Below, piece after piece: positions 1-14,400 of a stretch of 64,000 nt of DNA; within the stretch, counting starts at the first letter, position 1; each line of letters starts with the position of its first letter. This stretch comes from Dipylidium caninum (Eukaryota > Platyhelminthes > Cestoda > Cyclophyllidea > Dipylidiidae), in assembly GCA_017562135.1 (NCBI GenBank), contig QEYB01001642.1:1116001-1180000 (forward strand), read 5' to 3'. The notes beneath the pieces were generated by a model. The model worked only from the letters and a program-made list of their open reading frames with translations, searched no databases and was not told the origin of the DNA. The position numbers were made by a program, and so were the translations under genes.

Positions 1-2440
1 CAACCTTCAGGTAAGCTTTTAGCTTGGGGAAAGGACAGCAAAGGACGCCTACCAAAGGCATTCAAATTCGGGGATGATTGATGAGGTGTTGGCACTTTGC
101 CTTGTAGCCGGTGGATGCCGGGAATTACTTCTGCATTGCGAACATCCCTGGCCTGGACAGGGTGATGGACTCCACTTACTTGACCGTTTTCAGTAAGTCG
201 GGGGCTTGACGCAACAGAGCAAATGGTACAGTCTTTGGGTACATCACTGCAAATTCTGTTTCTTTTAGCCGTCCCAACCTTTGTTAGCACGCCGAACCGC
301 ACCATGGAGGCCTTCGAGGATCGGTGGATTCAGTTCCGTTGCACTGCGGACGGCCATCCGAAGCCCGAGATCAAATGGACATTCAAAGGCAACATGATAG
401 GCAGTGAGTTTGAATGACACTAGCGCCGCCTGCTGGAGCTAATAGCTTTTGCCTGAGTTCCCACCTCTGCCTCGCCTAGGCAACCCGAGCCACAACGGGA
501 TCGGTTCCCTCATCATCGGTCCACTGAGAGAATCCCATTCGGGCCAGTACGCTTGCATTGCCGCAAACGATGCCGGCAAGCGGGAGCACAACTTTCAATT
601 CACCGTAAAGAGTGAGTACCCCCCTGGTTTATATTCTAGAGGGCAGTTTTCACATTCACCGTAGGTGATTCAAAGCTCATAATTACAGAAATTTTGGCCA
701 CCGCGCCGGTGCGGGCGTCGACACGCTCGTTTTGAGGCATTTAGGAATGCACTGAGAGTAGGGGAGCCTTGGGGAGGCCAAAAATCAGCCGTCCTAACCC
801 TTCCCGCCCGTGCTGCCCCTACAGCTCGACCGAAAGTGCACATGTACCAGTCAGACGAGGCGGTGCGCAGCAACGACATGACGCGCCTCTATTGCAATGT
901 GAGTGGCGACGCCGACTCCATCGTCTGGCTGAAGGACGGCATTCCAATCCAAAGTAACAGACGGGTGAACATTGAGGACGACGGGGCCAGTCTCGTCATC
1001 AGCATGGCGCGAGTGAGTTCCCCACCTCCCCCATTGTGCTGCTCTGGGGAGTCGACTCGTGCGTCTGTTGCGAATGCTCCCTTTTAGTTCACAGACAACG
1101 GCGTGTACCAGTGCATCGCGGCCAATCCGGTGGGTGAGGATCTGGGCGAGCTGCGACTTGTGGTGGAAAGTGCGTTTAAGGTCAAAATTCTCATCTACTC
1201 CGCATATTCAGTAGTCCAAGCACGTGATGATTTGGCATTACAGGCAAACCACGCTTAGCGAAGAGCCCGGCAAACACTACAGCTTCCCTGGGCGAAGTCG
1301 TCACTCTGGAATGTCAAGCAGAAGGTCATCCAACGCCAATTATCTCGTGGTACCACAAAAATGCCACTGTGCGAATGAGTTCCACACACTCGCTTGTTCG
1401 CAATGGTTCACTTCGGTATGCTCTGCTAACCAGGAGTCCATTGAAGCCTTTCGTCTTAATCGTAACTTCTTTTGGTCTGTTAAAGGTTTGCCCCAGTACT
1501 TCCTATGAAATTTTGTGTCGGACACGACTGACCTCAATTCACCAGATGATTTTTATGCGGTTGGGCGCGCTGTCCTTAGTGCCAGGAGGACGGGGAAAGT
1601 CCTTTCCCTTGACAGTAAAATAAAACGTCAGGGAGCCGGTTAGCAGTAGGTGGGCAAAAGTTTATGTCCATTTGGAAGGTGGAGCGCGGGGTAGAATGCC
1701 AACGTTGGACTCAGACTTCACTCTTTGGGGAGCTTGCCAACTGCAGCGGTGTTGGCGTTTCCCTCTCCACCAAAAAACAACTCTCCCACGACGTTCTGTC
1801 CTCACCGCAGCCGCCATTCTTTTTGTTTCAATGGTTTCCATTAAACTGAGGCAAATGATAGTAAATTTGGGTGCTCTTTACGTCACGGAGGTCAAAGGTG
1901 AAGGTCATTCAATCTGGAGCACCGTTCACTGAGGACCTTTTTCTGTCAGGAGCAGATGACTGTGCGTTGGTGGAATTGTTGCCAGGGTGCTGGGCCAGTC
2001 AGTCAGAGAGTACGGCGAGCTCAGGCCCAATTGGCTCCTCCGAGGCCGAGGTGGGGGAAAGGAGTGCGTCTGGCCGATTGCACACCGCCTTCTTGTAAAT
2101 GTTTGCCATCTCAAGGTATTTTAAAGGGCGCCGGAATTCTTCATTTTTGTTTAATGCCATAGGCAAATACACGGTCAAAGTAGGTAAAAGCGGCGGCAAA
2201 ATCAATTTGTGTAGCGTCCCTCTGGCTGATGAAAATCCAGGCATTTGAGTTTTGTTTCATCACACCGCTTCTCCCGTGGCCTCGCAACTTCTTTTCCCAC
2301 TGAACTTTCAGCATCGTCGGTGTGAGTGAAAAAGACGAGGGTGTCTACCACTGCGTGGCGTCTTCGTACCAGGGCGAGGTGATCTCCGATCCCGCGACAA
2401 TCCGAGTGCAGATTCCTGGCGGATGGTCCGAATGGATGCC
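1..2440 (+). other. HMCN: Hemicentin Ig I-set domain block (3.5 domains)
   Basis: This covers the end of one Ig domain (exons 1-10 and 108-192, with the hallmark DAGNYFCIA) and three complete domains. The complete ones show B-strand cysteine, core tryptophan and D-x-G-x-Y-x-C signatures: IQFRC, IKWTF and [24 protein letters not shown] and [24 protein letters not shown] and [11 protein letters not shown]. Each domain is split over two exons. Such Ig strings form the extended rod of hemicentin. The last domain shares exon 2312-2485 with the start of the first TSP1 repeat. Confidence 0.93.
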
Positions 2441-5400
2441 ATGGCAGGCGTGCAGTGCCACCTGCGGCCGAGGCGTCCAGATGCGGTAAGATGAAGCAAA
2501 TCATGCTGTAAAACAGACACTTCCACCCTTCGTCGTCGTCAACCTCATAACTTAGGATGGCCCAGCCATTCGCCAAAAAACTCCAACTCTTGACTACAGA
2601 TTTGCCCACCAGGTTTCACAACTGTGTCACTTTTGTGCTGTGTGATGACCACCAAGCAGCGGGGCAGCTCGCTCACGCGCTGCCCGATTCTCCCCACCTG
2701 CACCACCTGGTCTATATCTGCACGGCTCTCCTGAACTCCAGTCGAGAGGAGAATACTTCACCATTCAGGGCTGAGGGAGTTGAAAACAGTCTCACCCAGA
2801 GGCGATAATCGCGAGCATTATCAGGTCGCTTCGGTGTTGGGCAGTAATTTCATCCGACAAAAGCGACGACCGGCGTGGTAAGGAGGCGGCGTTCGTAGAC
2901 CAGTCCGCCGATAAACATCAAACATTGAAGAAGTTGCCTCTGACTAACATGCCAGCTGGCGACCTTTGTCGTAGCAGCGCACTCCTTTCGTCCCGGTTGA
3001 CGAACACTCGAGCGTGGACCTTTTCCTGCTTCCCGTCTCTTTGCGATTACTCCCAAAACTACCAGAAAAGCCTCCCGGGGGCGATTCGTGCAAGCCCCGA
3101 AGAGACGGACTTCCGGGGCTTATTTGCCGCCTCAAATACCACCCGACCACTCAAATTCTCCAGGGGAAAGGAATTTTGCTGATGTGCCGTCCAGACTTTT
3201 CTAGTTGGACCTCACGGCCCCACGTGCTGCTGACGACAGCGGCAGTAACGCCGACGCCGGTTAGTGAATGACCACCCTGCAGAAAGGTCTCTCCTCTCCG
3301 CCCGCCCCCATGTCCCGTCCTGGCGCTGGGCGGCGACTCCCCTTCTGTTGACGGGGTTGTCAGTCTTGCTTGTAACGCTCCAGGTCCAGAGCCCACCACT
3401 GCTTCCTCCGGCAACGGAAAGAAATGCCTTCTGAGCACTCCCTGTTCGTATGACTTGTGCCAGTAGGGGGGAGACAGGACTGATTCAAAATATTTTCAAA
3501 TGAAAGCATAGTGAGAAAAGTTTCCCAGCCTTTCTCGGCAAAAAATAATCGTCCTTGCCTCGTCGCCCGAAAAATTTGTTTTTTTCGCTCGTTTAACTCT
3601 CGGGATTGCTTCGCCCATAAAATTCAGTGAATGTAGAGGACATGTGGGTGAGAAGACGGGGAGTCCATCCGGAAAACTACACACTCGCCTCATTTCTAGC
3701 TTGTCATTCAAGGAAGTGGACTAAAAGACTAAGACCCCAATAGGAAAGTCATTAGCCCTCAGCCCCGCCCTCCGTGAATTGCCTCTATCTGCCTTCTTCA
3801 CCGTAGGCAGCTAAGCGAAATTCGGCACAAAATTTGGATTTTCCTCAACTCACTTCTCTGTCGGGTGCCCGGCAGAGAGCTTTTACGCTCGGGCTGCTCT
3901 GTGCCTGTCCACTGCGGGTCACAGGACAGCACTTCCCCACTCTCTGCGGCGTCTGGCGTCCGCGAGCTGCGTCTGGGGCGACTTCGCAATCGCTAAAGTG
4001 AGATGCAGTGAATCAAGGACAAAGTCAGGACGCACATGCACAGTTGGAGGAGAAATCTGACAGTCTCCACTCTTTTGCACATATAAAGTTGTCTGGGCGA
4101 TCTAAATTTCATTAAACGAGCCATTTTGAGATGATGGAATGTGTTGCATCGAGACGCTGACTGGTGTGAGGGGATTTTTGTGGGCAATCTTAAACCCTCT
4201 TTAACAGAGGTAGCGGTGCTCGCCCCAAGCCTGAGAGATGCATGAGGAGGTCGTTTCCTCCTCCCCATCCCGTGACTTCAAACACGCGCAAACGCACCAA
4301 AGTGCACCAGTCAGGAAGTTTGTTTATTGCCAGCGCACAGGAGGCGTGTGAGTCTAGAGATTTCGTCGGCAGCAGGCAGGACCACATGACCGGCGTTATT
4401 GCAGACTAGGAAGTCAACGCAATTTGCGTCGAGTCAACCACGCACTAAAAGTAGATGGCTTTTGACACCTACCTGTTGGATATGTGTGCAAAATGTCGAG
4501 TGTGGGCACTTTTTTTTTCAGCGAGAGAATGTGTGATTCGCCGGCGCCGAGGAGCGGTGGCGCCTACTGCACGGGCGAGAAATCAGAGACCCGACCCTGT
4601 CTGCAAGCCTTCTGTCCCACGGACGGGGTGTGGGGCGGCTGGAGTCCGTGGAGCACCTGTTCTTCTACCTGCGGGGGCGGGTCTGCGCCATCGCAGTCGC
4701 AGATGCGACTCTCCGCCTCCCAGTAACGGCGGCAAGGTGAGTCGGCCAGTCGGCCGAGTGTTCGGCACAAGGTAGTAGACCGCCCTTCACGAAGGGGGTC
4801 GTTTTTTATTCACGGTCGAGCCACCGGACACCCGGATGTATAAATGACCATCGTGGCCATTTTAGCTGCCAACCCCAAGATTCCCCATTTTCTCAGGTGA
4901 TGATGGCTGTTCCAGGGAAAAATTTGATTTCCACTGAACGGTCCTGCGGTGCGAGGCAAGCAGCCTAAGCCGGAGCTAAATTTGCCGGATCGGGAGATGT
5001 CGCGGTTCCCCTGTCTTCCGTGTCCGGTGGGAACGCCCTAATGGCGCATCTCATATGTGCGCAATTGCCTTCCATCCACTGCGGCAGGGGCACCGCTTCG
5101 CTTGTCTCACGTTGCAGTACCTCCACACTCTGGCCCTCAACAGCCTGCGGTCGAGGCAGCATTACCCTTTGCCTTGCAACAGTAATCTGGGCAGGTCCAG
5201 GGGTAATGGGCTGGGGTGCCGTTCTCAAAAAAAGATTTGCGCCTCCGCAAACCTTTTCCCCGTGTAACGGTAAAAACAAACAGCAGAAGGACGAGAATTT
5301 CAGCTTCCCAAGACATCAGATGCGGCTGAACAGAGGTCGTTTACTGACTAGTCTGAAGAAAATGTTATGCAAACATGGGACTTTGTATTAGATTCCTTTC

Positions 5401-8400
5401 GCCACTCCATTAACCCCGAGTCTGGCCTTTTCCATCTCCTCCCGACTCTTCTCTTGCCGACGCAACTCAATCATCGCCAGTTCGCCTTCCCCGGGCGCAG
5501 CGTCAGTGCTACCATCAAGCCCGGAGGCGGCGGACGAGGTTCTTCTGCGTTGTGCTTCTGCATTGCAGAGGCTGAGCAAACGCGACTCTCTGCTCTGTCT
5601 GCGCAATCGTAACGAAGTTACATCATATCGTTGGTCATTTTCATTTGGCCCTGAAACCTTTGATGTTAGCCTCGCAGGCGGAGGCTGTTTGGCCGCGTTT
5701 GACCAAAAAGAAAAAGGATTTGTACAAATGCATTCCACTCGGAGCCAAAGTGGTGGAATGCGACGACGACGACGGGGAGGAGGAGGAGGAGGAGGAGCAG
5801 GGGATTTGCCCACTTTATTCTGTAGTTGGGCCTCGTCTTCTCGTCTTCTCCCCTCCCATACATCTCCTTTTGGCATCCATTTATCTCGGCCGATGGTTGA
5901 ATGATAAAACAGTAAAAGTGCACCATTCGCTCTAATAAAAGTTAATTGACACCAGGCTCGTAAAATGGAGACACCCCGAGGACAATAAAAGTGGTCGAAA
6001 TAGCTTCTATCCAACGAGAAGCGACGAAACACCCCAACCGGACGATTTTGTGCGCGACTTTAGGCCTGTCCTGGTGAGGCGATGGAAGACGTGCTCTGCG
6101 AGGATCTGCCTCTGTGCCCCGTCAACGGCGGCTGGTCCTCGTGGGGCCCCTGGTCCAGCTGCTCTCGGACCTGCGGCGCCGGCAGCACCCAACGCCGTCA
6201 ACGCAACTGCGACATGCCGGTCCCCGCAAACGGTGGACGCTTCTGCGTTGGTCCCGAGAGTCAGGTGAGTTTTACACTTGAATGGGTATCTTTTGCCTAA
6301 AATCACTGCCTCTGATGGAAAAGTGAATTTGCTGGAGATGAGATGAATATGAGAGATTTGGTGCGCAATCGACGTTCGATGAGCCAGTTCACGAGCGGCA
6401 CTAGAAGAGCCTGGTCTCGTTCGTCGTGGGGTCATGGGGGGAACGCATTCGTCGGAAGTAGAAGCACCGTTCCCCGAGTCCCAACATCGGTCACTCATTG
6501 TGCTCTCCATCGTCCGTGAGTGAGGGCGAGGAGACACCGCGTTTCCCACTCTGGTCAGACGTGTGCCCTTTGAGGTGTTGGGATAGGAGGCTTAATATCT
6601 AAGTTTCAATGGACACAGCTAGTCAGAGAGCTTTGGTTCCACGTACTCATGTTTTTAGGAAGCGACTTCTCTCTTACGTCAAAGTATACACTTTTGTTAC
6701 GGGGTTCCCGTGTTTGCCCTGTAGGTACGAGCCTGTGAACGCAAGAACTGCCCGATCGACGGCGGATGGGGCTCGTGGAGTGCCTGGTCGCACTGCTCCA
6801 AGAGTTGTGGCGGCGGCATTCGACGCAGAACTCGCCAATGTAACAACCCCTCGCCCAAGTTTGGCGGCGCAGCCTGCCAACCATCGGGTGCTGATAACGA
6901 AATTGCTGAATGTCAAGAAATCCTTGTCCAGGTACTGACACTAAGAACAATAACTGGGCGTTAATTTTCCTCTTGGAAGATATTTAGGCACAGTTTAATC
7001 CCTTGGCGCCTCAAGACTGCGAGTGAAACTTGATTGAAGCCAGCGTAGACGGAGGGCATCAGTTATAAATGAAGGGCGGGCGGGCGACTGGGCACCAGTT
7101 ATGGCAAGCAATTTTTTCCGCTGTCTCGTCCTACGCATGAATGAGCATCAAAATAGGTTTTCGCCTGCCGCCTCGCATGTAGTCAGGTCTAACACTTAAA
7201 TCCTCGCCAATTACGCGCTCGTGTGCAGGGCGCTGGGCAAGTGGGCATGGCCCTGACTGTAATGCGTCGTCGACTTGAAGCGCAGCCTCCTGTTTGTGCC
7301 GGCGGCGCAGGTGAGCGGTCGCGGACGAGCGCCTCCCCGCCTGGCCATGGTGGGGCGTCTGGTCCGGGAGGAGAGGCGCTGTATGTTAAATCATCTCAGA
7401 CTAACGAGGGGGATGCAGAGACGTCGGAGGTGCGCAAATCCTCCTATCCTCGTGCTCAGCCGCCGCAGTGTATGCCTCCTAGTTCTTAGACATCCGCTCC
7501 ACAGACTGCGAGTGTGTTCATCGGTGGAAATGTGCGAGGTGCTAGAAAGTGTCCCACCTCGCTGGTAGGTCCTGGCAAACGGCCCACGGGCACTCTTTCT
7601 CGCTTCTGAAGTTTAAGCCGACATATGGTAAATCGAGTCTGCTCTTGCGGAAATAGACTACGAAGTTGCGCGTGGCTTTCACCCCACGGAGTGTAGACTT
7701 TGACAGGTAATGCGCGGTTTTAGAACCCCAAGTGCAGACTGGCGGGACTGGCCAAATTGTTCTGCTTTATCCGGACATGTGGTGTGTCACTTTTACACTG
7801 TGCCGACTGAGGTGGCATTAATGTTTTCATTCATACACGAGCGACGTCTTGTCCAAAGATGTATGCACTAAACTGTCGGTCCCACCTCTCCAGCCACAAA
7901 GGAACTTCAGATGCCCGTGTGGAAGGCATAATCGCGAAAAGTGCTTTTCTGTCACTCAGAAGCAACCGCCGGGTTCCCGACGCGGTTCTGTGCTTGCGTG
8001 CCGTCAAAGGTGCTACTCCAATCGTTGTACACGATGACTTGCCGGTTTCATTGAAAATTAGTCGTTTCTCGGTGGACAAAATGTTTCGCCACCCAACGCC
8101 CCGTAAAATCAGCTCCGTCCAAATGACGCGTGTCACTGGGGATAAGAGGATGTTGTATTTACCCCAGTTAATTACAATTTCGGCTGTCAAGCATGGCACA
8201 ATAGTTCTTTCCATCACCCTTCTTCCCCACTAGTCAACGGAGAATGGTCCAATTGGTCCTCATGGTCGGTCTGCGTTGGGCGATGCGGTGTGGGCATACA
8301 ATCGCGCACGCGCACTTGCACGGAGCCAGCGCCGTCGTACGGAGGCCATCTGTGCCGGGGCAGTGCTCGGGACAGCCGCACATGCGCCCTGCCCGTCTCG

Positions 8401-11400
8401 GACGACGGCGAACCATGCCCCAGCGTGTCCGGCAGCACCGGCGGCCTCGGCGCCAGTTGGTCCGCTTGGTCCGCCTGGTCCGAGTGTGCCCCCGACTGCG
8501 CGGTCAATGAGAACGACTCGGGGGAAAGTGGACGGCGCCATCGGACTCGCAATTGCATGGTCATGCGCGACGAGAAGTACATCCCAGCGGAGTCTATTCG
8601 GGCTTGCGAGGGACACGCGGAGGAGGCGGAGAGATGCTATCCACCGGCTAGCAGCGAATTCATTTGTGCTGGTAAGTGAGAGTGCCTTAGTGGCGAAGGG
8701 CTTCGGTCATCTCTGTGTAACCCGCATCTCGACCCAACTCAAATCGGCTGAGAAAAGAGCGACCACCGCACACTGGGTGGATGCGCGTGCAAAGCCACTT
8801 TCCTCACAAGCAAATTTGCTTCGTTTTGGTCCGGAAAAACGACATTTTGACGGTGAGTGTAATTCTCTGTGACCCAGGCAGAAAGTGTAGCAGGAAATTA
8901 CCATGGTCAACGTAACATGGTTTCATCAGGCCAATGGCTTGAGTGGGTGCGAGCGGAGCCCAACGGGGAAAATGGCTATGTGCGGTGTTGCAAGTGGAAT
9001 GCGAACAGACAAACTATTGACACCGAGTCGCAGGGAAAAGAGCAAATACGGCGTGACCCTACAGAGTGAACATCCCCCTTCCCCTTCCCCTTCTCTCCCC
9101 TGCCGTGCCCTCCCATCGCTCGCTCGAATCGCGTCTCCCTCAGCCTCTGCAATGACGCGCGGGCTAAAGTTGCTTCATTCCCTTGACCTCGTTAGATCAA
9201 AATCGCTCTCTTGCTGGCAACCTTATCGGCGAGGTTCGCGGACATTTGGGTGACAAACCTCTGAACGGCATCACGGTGGTTGGAAATTGGTCCGCGGTAT
9301 CCCCTGAAGCGACCACCTTCCAGATTGAATTTCGAAATGTGCCTCCCGAACACTCGCTCTGCCTGCAGATCCTCTCTGAAGTTGCTCTGCCCGCCTTCTG
9401 GTACGCCGCCAGAGAGGTGAGTGTTCCACAGTCCCGCGGCTGCGCAGCGTCTCTTCCGTCCCTCATGAACAGTAACCTGATTTTATGCATGTGACTAGCG
9501 CCCACCGCATTAGTGTTGTCTTACTGACCACTTTTTCACGGACAAACGTGAAAACTCTACACCTCGGCACATTGTCGGGGTCACGTTATAAAGTCCCGTG
9601 AACATAGAATGGTAAAGTCATGCGTACATGGAGGTTCCCTAAAGCCGGCATTTGGGCTTATTTGAGGGGAGCGGACGCGTGGCCACCGAAGTGTGGACTG
9701 CTTTGTGCGCTGTTTAGAGCTCTCGGAGGCTCTTCCGGACATGTCGCGCCGGATGTATGCGTTGAATCCGCGTGTGCGTTTCTCTTCTTTGTTGTGTATC
9801 ACGGTTGCCCCCCCCCCATTGGCGGGCCTACGACCACAAGAGGTTGCGATGTCACCTTGGTTAAGCACAATTTTATTCCGAAGTGGCCTTACATTGCCGC
9901 AATGGTGGTTGGAATGCACATCCACTGGCGAATATGTCCTCAAATCGCCTAGCGGTTGAGACTGAACCTGTCGCATCCGACAGGCTGCCTCGCTGGGACA
10001 ATTTCAGGCGACCCTCTCGAGCTTCATTTGCGATCTTTTACCTCATGCTCGCATTGACAAGTGAAATGCCTCCCTCCGCATAGATTGGTGGCGCCTCCAA
10101 TGGTGAATACGTCACGGGGAAAAATGCCTACTTCACCTGGAACAGTCTGGGCCAATTTGCGGACAGCTCAAACGTCAAGCTGGACCAGTCATTGCGCCGT
10201 GTCGATGAGAAAGAAGTCGGCAGTGAAAAGGAAAGTGTAACAGTGCTGCAAATGGAGACCAACATCGTCGGTGATTGTCCCATCGCCCTTCGTCCCGACG
10301 TCGTGGAGGATGCCGACGTGCCTGTGTGGAGCGCCGGTGCTAAAGTTGAACTCAGCGACTTCAAGGAACAAGTTGTTCAGTTGGATCCCTCTAAGGGTGA
10401 GTTCCTTTCCATGCTCCCCGCACCTCAGGCGGGTCGAGGCGCAGCTTGCACATGCCGCCCGACATATCTTGGCAAATTTGAATTTGTGTCCTAAAGAGGC
10501 CGTTGATGAGTTACTCTCATTTCCGAAGCGCATCTAAAGGGACCTCAAAATCCGAATCTCATTTGTTCAGCAAGTTTTTCACGGCAACGTGTAATGGTCT
10601 CACAAATTCCGAAACAGTCGATTGCAGCTCTGAATGGGAACCGTCACAAAGTAGCTTCTTTTTATTTGGATTGGAGATAATTTCTGTAAATAGACACAGA
10701 GCTGCGTTCTTTATAGCCTTTTTTTGACAGATCAAGGTTGTAGCAGACGTAAAACATTAAATGGTGAAGTGACTCTTTTAGCCTTTAAGATTATATTTAG
10801 CAGGCAGCGGTGACATTAACTTTATTGCACATCTGTTCGGTCCACGAAGTGGCTCGACGCTTTGGGCGAATTAGTGGCCGGAGGAGGGGCGTGTGAGCCA
10901 AAGAAGTCGCATCGCGTCCCAACGCAGAAGTCAGAAACATTGCGCGCGGGCTTCATTAAGGTCATCCTTCAATTCTGCCTCGTTTAATCCACGCTCTGCT
11001 GACTGCGTGGAAGAGGCTGCTTGACTCCGCAGAGTTCAAAAGACTCGCCGCTTCTGGCGACCAGTTTAGCATTGTTGAGAGACAACTCTGCAATTTCGAG
11101 CGAGGACGCAGAGTCTGCTGGCGCCACTGGTCCGAGATCCTGCTTTCGGATGTTTCACTGAGGAAAGTTGCGAGAGCACGTCGGTGTTTTGAGACAGTTG
11201 AGGGGAGGACCACTTCCTGTTGAACCGTTACTTTCGTCATCAAAATCAGGCATCTTGTCGGTGGAAATAAAATGGGGCTTGAAATGCTTCCCGGCTTGCC
11301 AAGCACTCGAAGGGTGGCAACAGAGCCCACGGGTTTGTGGTCAAGAGCCGAAAAATGCATCGGGTGCGCGTATTTTGCTCACGTCACTCGTAGTCTGCAA

Positions 11401-14400
11401 ACGCATTGCTTTTCTCTCTAAAAATTTTTGTCTATTTGGAAAGCTCTGACGTTTTTCACTTCCTGTCGTCATTCCCTAAGGCATTTCATTTACACACGTT
11501 GATGTCCGCTCTGGCGTCAGGGCACTCAGGGAAAAGCATTTTCCTCTAGGAAAGCTTCACGCCTCCTCCTCGCGCACGTACTACGTGACGGATTGGACGA
11601 GTGGACGTCGCCTCAGCGAGCCCTACGGTTGGAGCTCCGACCTCACCACTTCGTCCGGACGGAGACAGCGCTTCCTCTCGCAGAACCTTTTCGTTGACCG
11701 CCTTTCTGTCTCCAGCAATCCTGTCAAGGGGACCATCTCCCTCTCAGCTAATGTTTCAATTTCCAAAGTCAGCGGTGCTGTTTGCCCTGAGGGCTTTGAG
11801 ATTGTAGAGGCGCGCATAAATGGGAGGCGACAGCTTCTCGGTTCTGCCAATTTGGATTACTGTCGTGGTAGGTCGCAGTCACTCAGCGCTAATACACTGC
11901 TGAGGTGGTCGGGAGTCTCGGTTACCGCTTCTCTTCTCCTCTCTCCTCCAACCCCACGCCTACAGATGTGAATGAATGCGCGAGTCCGAGACTAAATACC
12001 TGCGACCAGATATGCGAGAATACGTCGCCGGGTTACCGCTGCAAGTGCCACGAGGGGTACCGACTGTCGCCAGACGGGCGGTCCTGCCTGGACATAGACG
12101 AATGCATAGAGAGCGAGAATGCCGGCATTTTTGTGTGCTCCGTGGGACAGCGCTGCGTGAACAAGCCGGGCAGCTTCACGTGCGTCCAGGGCTGTGGCGA
12201 GGGCCTGCGGCTCTCTGCGTCCGGCGATGCGTGCGAAGGTGGGTGAAAAAAGTGTTCCGTGATTTCCCCAAATTTTTGAAGAAAAGAGGAAAGGCGTGCA
12301 GGCGCCGGGGGCAGCGAAGACCAACATATCCGGTCTTGCAGTGGTGGCTCTGTTTAGTCATGGCAATAACTGCCCCGTGTTGCCTAATGTTTCGACTTTG
12401 AGGCAGAGAGGCACCTGGTTGACAACGGCTCCACCGCCACGCGGCGACTTAACTGATGGCCAAATGGGCTAATCTCAAGGACACTGCCTCGCCTACCGCC
12501 GAAGTGCACCAGAGGAGATTCGCAGAGGCATTAGCCACTTTAATATTTGCCTCCATAGACTTTCCTAGGGCGTGATGAGGGTGGGGCGAGGGCGAAAAGA
12601 GATATAAAAGTTTTTAACCATCCAAGAAGCATAATCTCACGCGTTTACGGCCGTATGTGAGTGCCTTTTCTGCCTCCCCTTAAAATTCTCTTTGACCACG
12701 TAAAAGACGCACTCGTGTAAAAACGCCCAGCGTCATGGGAAGTTGAGAAATGACCTTGCAGCAGTCACTAGCGGGTCCGGGCCAAGGACATGTCCTTGTC
12801 AGCACAGGGCTTGCGGCCGAGCGAGCAGGCGGCCAGGTGGCTAGGCCGCTGTCCGCCCAGCTAAAGGTGGCTCCCTACGGACCTGCCCCATCTCGCCCAG
12901 CCGAAAGTTAATTAGACTCGCGTTGCCAGCCTTTGGACTATCTTCCCCAAAGGCAATTTGGCCTCCAGTCGACTAGGTGAGGGACGAATTCGCGTAAAAA
13001 GCCATCTCCACATCGTTTTGTTGTAAATGGAGGCGATCCTTTGCTTCTAATGCATTTTTGGGCAATCTTGTGCATTTTGTAGACGCATCCGTCGATAGTA
13101 AGTTCATTGTCTATAGAAGCATAGTCTAGAGAGAAGCCTGCACTCTGCTCTGCGTGTTAGGCCACGTAGACTAAGTTATTCCCCTCACCGCACTTCCGCC
13201 TCCTCCATGCCGAGTGTCCGCATGCCACCTCCCACTAATCCGCTCCGTTCCTCCCCACCTCCTCAGTGTCAAGTAGGCCACGCCGATTTGACGCCGCGCA
13301 CAGTTGTTTTGCTTCCCTTTACTTGCAGACGTCGACGAATGCCGATCCAGCAACGATGTTTGCGGTGGCCACCAATGCGTCAACACCTACGGTGGATACG
13401 TGTGCTCGTGCAAACCGGGCTACGAACTCACCAAAAACCAGTGCCACGGTAAGACTTCACGATGGCGGCACAGGCATTGAGCTGCTTCCACCGCCGGCTC
13501 GGCCGTCTTCGGTCATCGACGATCCACCCATCGGTTGTCGACCACGGCTCTCGCCCTCCATTATTCGGGGGGAAGTTAGCACTGGGCAAAATTGGCAGGT
13601 CTAGATCCAGATAAGCTCAGGCCCGAAATGTCAATGGGGGTTTTTGGATGATTGCGTTTGACTGTGCATTCCCTGTGTTTGTTATTAAAAGTGGCTAACA
13701 TTCACCTAAGTGTAGCCGAGACGCTAGCGTTGGAAAGAATCTTCTCAAATGATGGTTTAGGCAGGTTAAACGCTAAAATAAATATTCACTTGGCCGAGTA
13801 GTCTGACGTATCTACCTAACTGACACTAAATCCAACCTCCCTCCACAGACATCAACGAATGCGAAACGGGAGAAGCACGCTGCAGAAGCTACGAGTCCTG
13901 CGTGAATTTGCCGGGCTCGTATGAATGTCGTCAAGTTTGTCCGCGAGGCTACCGAATTGCAGATGAGTCGTCCGACGGGGTCGCCAAGTGCACAGACATT
14001 GACGAGTGCAACATCAACCCGAACCTCTGTCCTGCAGAGGCCGTGTGCATCAACGTGCCCGGCTCCTTCCGTTGCCAGTGCCCCGACGGCAAAGCGCCTG
14101 TTGGTCACTCATGCCTTGGTGGGTATTTCAAGCAGTATCGTCCAGCCAGAAGTGTGTCCACAGACAGTATCCGCACGGCGGAGGCCTTCTATTCGCCACC
14201 ACTTCCGTGTCATTTAGTCGAGACGTTGGTACTGCTCCAGGTGGATCTGTTCACCTCCAGCCCTCTGGCAGCAATTTTCCCGGGCGCAATTGCTCGGAGG
14301 AAGCGTTGTTGGGAGGAGGGGAACACGGCCTTCTTAGTTAGGTTCTCTTATCCACCTTAGACGTAAGTGTTTGCCCTGAGTAACCTCCGCGCTCAGGCCC

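Larger units (their letters stand above)
2412..8671 (+). other. HMCN: Hemicentin thrombospondin type-1 repeat block (about six repeats)
   Basis: Six W-rich TSP1 repeats are visible: [17 protein letters not shown] (exon 2312-2485), [17 protein letters not shown] (4522-4736), [17 protein letters not shown] (6064-6264), [17 protein letters not shown] (6725-6931), [17 protein letters not shown] and a diverged [14 protein letters not shown] (both in 8234-8671). Vertebrate hemicentin-1 also has a six-repeat TSP1 array. Repeat 2 contains a one-base frame break. The end of repeat 4 needs a short exon between 6931 and 8234. The only phase-compatible one I found is 7229-7310, whose peptide is not obviously TSP1-like. 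Confidence 0.9.

Noticed and set aside
4682..4697. 16-nt GT...AG segment whose removal would also restore the TSP1 frame
   Set aside because: Too short to be an intron, and removing it would delete residues that keep the normal 12-residue Cys-to-Cys spacing of TSP1. A one-base insertion fits better.
5388..6032. 214-codon minus-strand open frame in a hemicentin intron
   Set aside because: It crosses the GGA/CGA microsatellite and is Arg/Pro/Ser-rich with no domain. It lies between two well-supported hemicentin exons and is a GC-driven chance frame.
6007..6549. 180-codon minus-strand open frame
   Set aside because: Antisense shadow of the hemicentin exon 6064-6264 with no family signature.
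8276..8872. 198-codon + strand open frame
   Set aside because: It is a shifted-frame shadow of the hemicentin TSP1 exon 8234-8671 running into the intron.
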